Source: Rhodospirillales bacterium CG15_BIG_FIL_POST_REV_8_21_14_020_66_15
GTDB taxonomy: Bacteria > Pseudomonadota > Alphaproteobacteria > Rhodospirillales > Casp-alpha2
Direction: 5' to 3'
Length of the DNA stretch: 48,346 nucleotides
Assembly (NCBI GenBank): GCA_002781745.1
Contig: PFFW01000182.1
Span: 1 to 48,346, forward strand
Below the pieces are notes generated by a model. The model made no database searches, was not told where the DNA came from, and saw only the letters and a program-made list of their open reading frames with translations. Shown here piece by piece: positions 47,298 through 48,346 of this stretch. How positions within the stretch are numbered: position 1 is the first letter of the stretch; each line of letters starts with the position of its first letter. Made by a program: the position numbers and the translations under genes.

Positions 47298-48065
47298 ATG
47301 GCACGACGCAGACAGATCTACGAAGGCAAGGCAAAGGTGCTTTTCGAAGGGCCCGAGCCCGGCACCATCGTCCAGTATTTCAAGGACGACGCGACCGCCT
47401 TCAACAACCAGAAGAAGGGCACCATCACCGGCAAGGGGGTGCTGAACAACCGGATTTCCGAGTTCCTGATGCTCCGCCTCGGCGAAATGGGCATTCCGAA
47501 CCATTTCGTGCGCCGGCTCAACATGCGCGAGCAGCTTGTCCGCGAGGTCGAGATCATCCCCGTGGAGATCATCGTGCGCAACGTCGCCGCCGGCACCTTC
47601 TCCAAGCGCTTCGGCATGGAGGAGGGCACGGCGCTGCCGCGCTCGATCATCGAGTTCTGCTACAAGTCGGACGAGCTGGGCGATCCCCTGATCGCCGAGG
47701 AGCACGTCACCGCGTTCGGCTGGGCGACGCCACAGGACATGGACGAGATCATGGCCCTGGCGCTGCGCATCAACGACTACCTGTCGGGCCTGTTCATGGG
47801 CATCGGCCTGAAGCTGGTGGACTTCAAGCTGGAGTTCGGCCGCCTGTGGGAAAACGACCAGCAGATGCGCATCGTGCTGGCCGACGAGATCAGCCCCGAC
47901 AGCATGCGCCTGTGGGACGTCGTGACCAACGAGAAGATGGACAAGGACCGCTTCCGCCGCGACCTGGGCAACGTCGCGGAGGCCTACCAGGAAGTCGCCC
48001 GGCGCCTCGGCATCCTGCCGGAATCGGGCCCCGTCGATTTGAAAGAACCTGAAGCGATCCAATGA
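47298..48065 (+). CDS. purC: Phosphoribosylaminoimidazole-succinocarboxamide synthase
   Basis: The 255-residue enzyme joins CAIR and aspartate with ATP to give SAICAR, the substrate of PurB encoded upstream. It has [19 protein letters not shown] (phosphate-binding strand), [35 protein letters not shown] in separate segments, and DFKLEFGRL with [12 protein letters not shown] near the C-terminus. Its end overlaps the purS start by 4 bases (ATGA), so translation is coupled. The promoter lies just upstream. Confidence 0.97.
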   Translation: MARRRQIYEGKAKVLFEGPEPGTIVQYFKDDATAFNNQKKGTITGKGVLNNRISEFLMLRLGEMGIPNHFVRRLNMREQLVREVEIIPVEIIVRNVAAGTFSKRFGMEEGTALPRSIIEFCYKSDELGDPLIAEEHVTAFGWATPQDMDEIMALALRINDYLSGLFMGIGLKLVDFKLEFGRLWENDQQMRIVLADEISPDSMRLWDVVTNEKMDKDRFRRDLGNVAEAYQEVARRLGILPESGPVDLKEPEAIQ

Positions 48066-48307
48066 AAGCCAAGGTCCACGTCACCCTGAAGAACGGCGTC
48101 CTCGACCCCCAGGGCAAGGCGGTGCAGCATTCGCTGGCCGGGCTCGGCTTCGCCGGCGTCGAGGACGTGCGCCAGGGCAAGTACATCGAACTGGAACTGG
48201 CCGAAACCGACGCCAGGAAGGCCCGGCAAACCGTCGAGGCCATGTGCGAGAAGCTTTTGGCCAACACGGTGATCGAGAACTACACCGTCGACATCGCCGA
48301 AGGCTGA
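48062..48307 (+). CDS. purS: Phosphoribosylformylglycinamidine synthase subunit PurS
   Basis: The 81-residue protein ([20 protein letters not shown], then [20 protein letters not shown]) is the small subunit of the PurSQL complex that turns FGAR into FGAM. It holds a ferredoxin-like fold and bridges PurQ to PurL. The presence of PurS implies the three-subunit enzyme rather than the large single-chain PurL. It overlaps purC and is followed by a purQ start 10 bases later. Confidence 0.96.
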   Translation: MKAKVHVTLKNGVLDPQGKAVQHSLAGLGFAGVEDVRQGKYIELELAETDARKARQTVEAMCEKLLANTVIENYTVDIAEG

Positions 48308-48317
48308 CGCCCGCCCC

Positions 48318-48346
48318 ATGCCGACAAACATGAAAGCCGCCGTCAT
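48318..48346 (+). CDS. purQ: PurQ (glutamine amidotransferase subunit), N-terminal fragment
   Basis: Only the first codons are in the window: MPTNMKAAV, from ATG 48318, or MKAAV from the second ATG at 48330. KAAV is the usual PurQ opening before the V-FPGSN strand, and the position after purS fits. The window ends inside the gene, so the call rests on the order of genes and a few residues. Confidence 0.6.

Overview
The window is a gene-dense, GC-rich chromosomal segment of an alphaproteobacterium, most likely of the Rhodospirillales/Rhodospirillaceae type. Markers for this are the flagellin-FlaF pair, the DUF4167 protein, the DUF1178 protein, the DUF1476 (F1-ATPase inhibitor zeta) protein inside the purine locus, and the order lysC-ptsP-rodZ-ispG-hisS-hemA-prfA-prmC-DUF4167. 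No rRNA, tRNA, CRISPR array or prophage was recognised. The genus is inferred from gene content only.

Layout. 1-1797: end of an M23 peptidase gene, then an alpha/beta hydrolase, an antibiotic-monooxygenase-fold protein and a small lipoprotein, all on +. 1805-6441 (-): clpB, a zinc-ribbon methyltransferase translationally coupled to it, then flagellin and flaF. 6622-7386 (+): a MOSC protein. 7434-19706 (-): a long housekeeping block read from lysC through ptsP, rodZ, ispG, hisS, hemA, prfA and prmC to DUF4167; it covers aspartate-family amino acids, nitrogen-PTS signalling, cell shape, isoprenoids, tRNA charging, tetrapyrroles and translation termination. 19858-25570: ubiG, a beta-hydroxyacid dehydrogenase, DUF1178, a methyltransferase, a LysR regulator divergent from a TauD/TfdA-type dioxygenase, and a secreted protein. 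25637-32259: an OmpA-type protein, a nitrilase-family hydrolase, grxC, comF, a methyltransferase, sfsA, map and radC. 32372-35545: a cyclic-nucleotide-gated K+ channel facing a DUF2062 membrane protein and a class III nucleotide cyclase. 35544-39035: an MFS transporter, a flavin reductase, a small membrane protein and a secreted protein. 39032-39202: a small inverted-repeat element. 39199-44103 (-): a GAF/PAS histidine kinase, a CBS protein, a COG4091-type dehydrogenase and an Ntn-type amidohydrolase. 44243-48346: purB, a small protein, the zeta subunit (-), an NRDE/TANGO2 protein, purC, purS and the start of purQ.

The most distinctive observations are these: (i) a roughly 170-bp MITE-like element with 19-bp inverted ends inserted exactly in a palindromic CTAG that supplied the stop codons of two convergent genes, leaving both stops intact; (ii) a nucleotide cyclase and a cyclic-nucleotide-gated channel in one small locus, with an FNR/FixK-like box before the channel; (iii) a CRP-like box before the flagellin gene; (iv) several perfect dyads in divergent intergenic regions (lysC/ubiG, DUF1178/methyltransferase, LysR/dioxygenase); (v) divergent start codons sharing one CATG (cyclase/MFS). 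I found no clearly new multi-gene defence or mobile system; most of the window is conserved housekeeping DNA.
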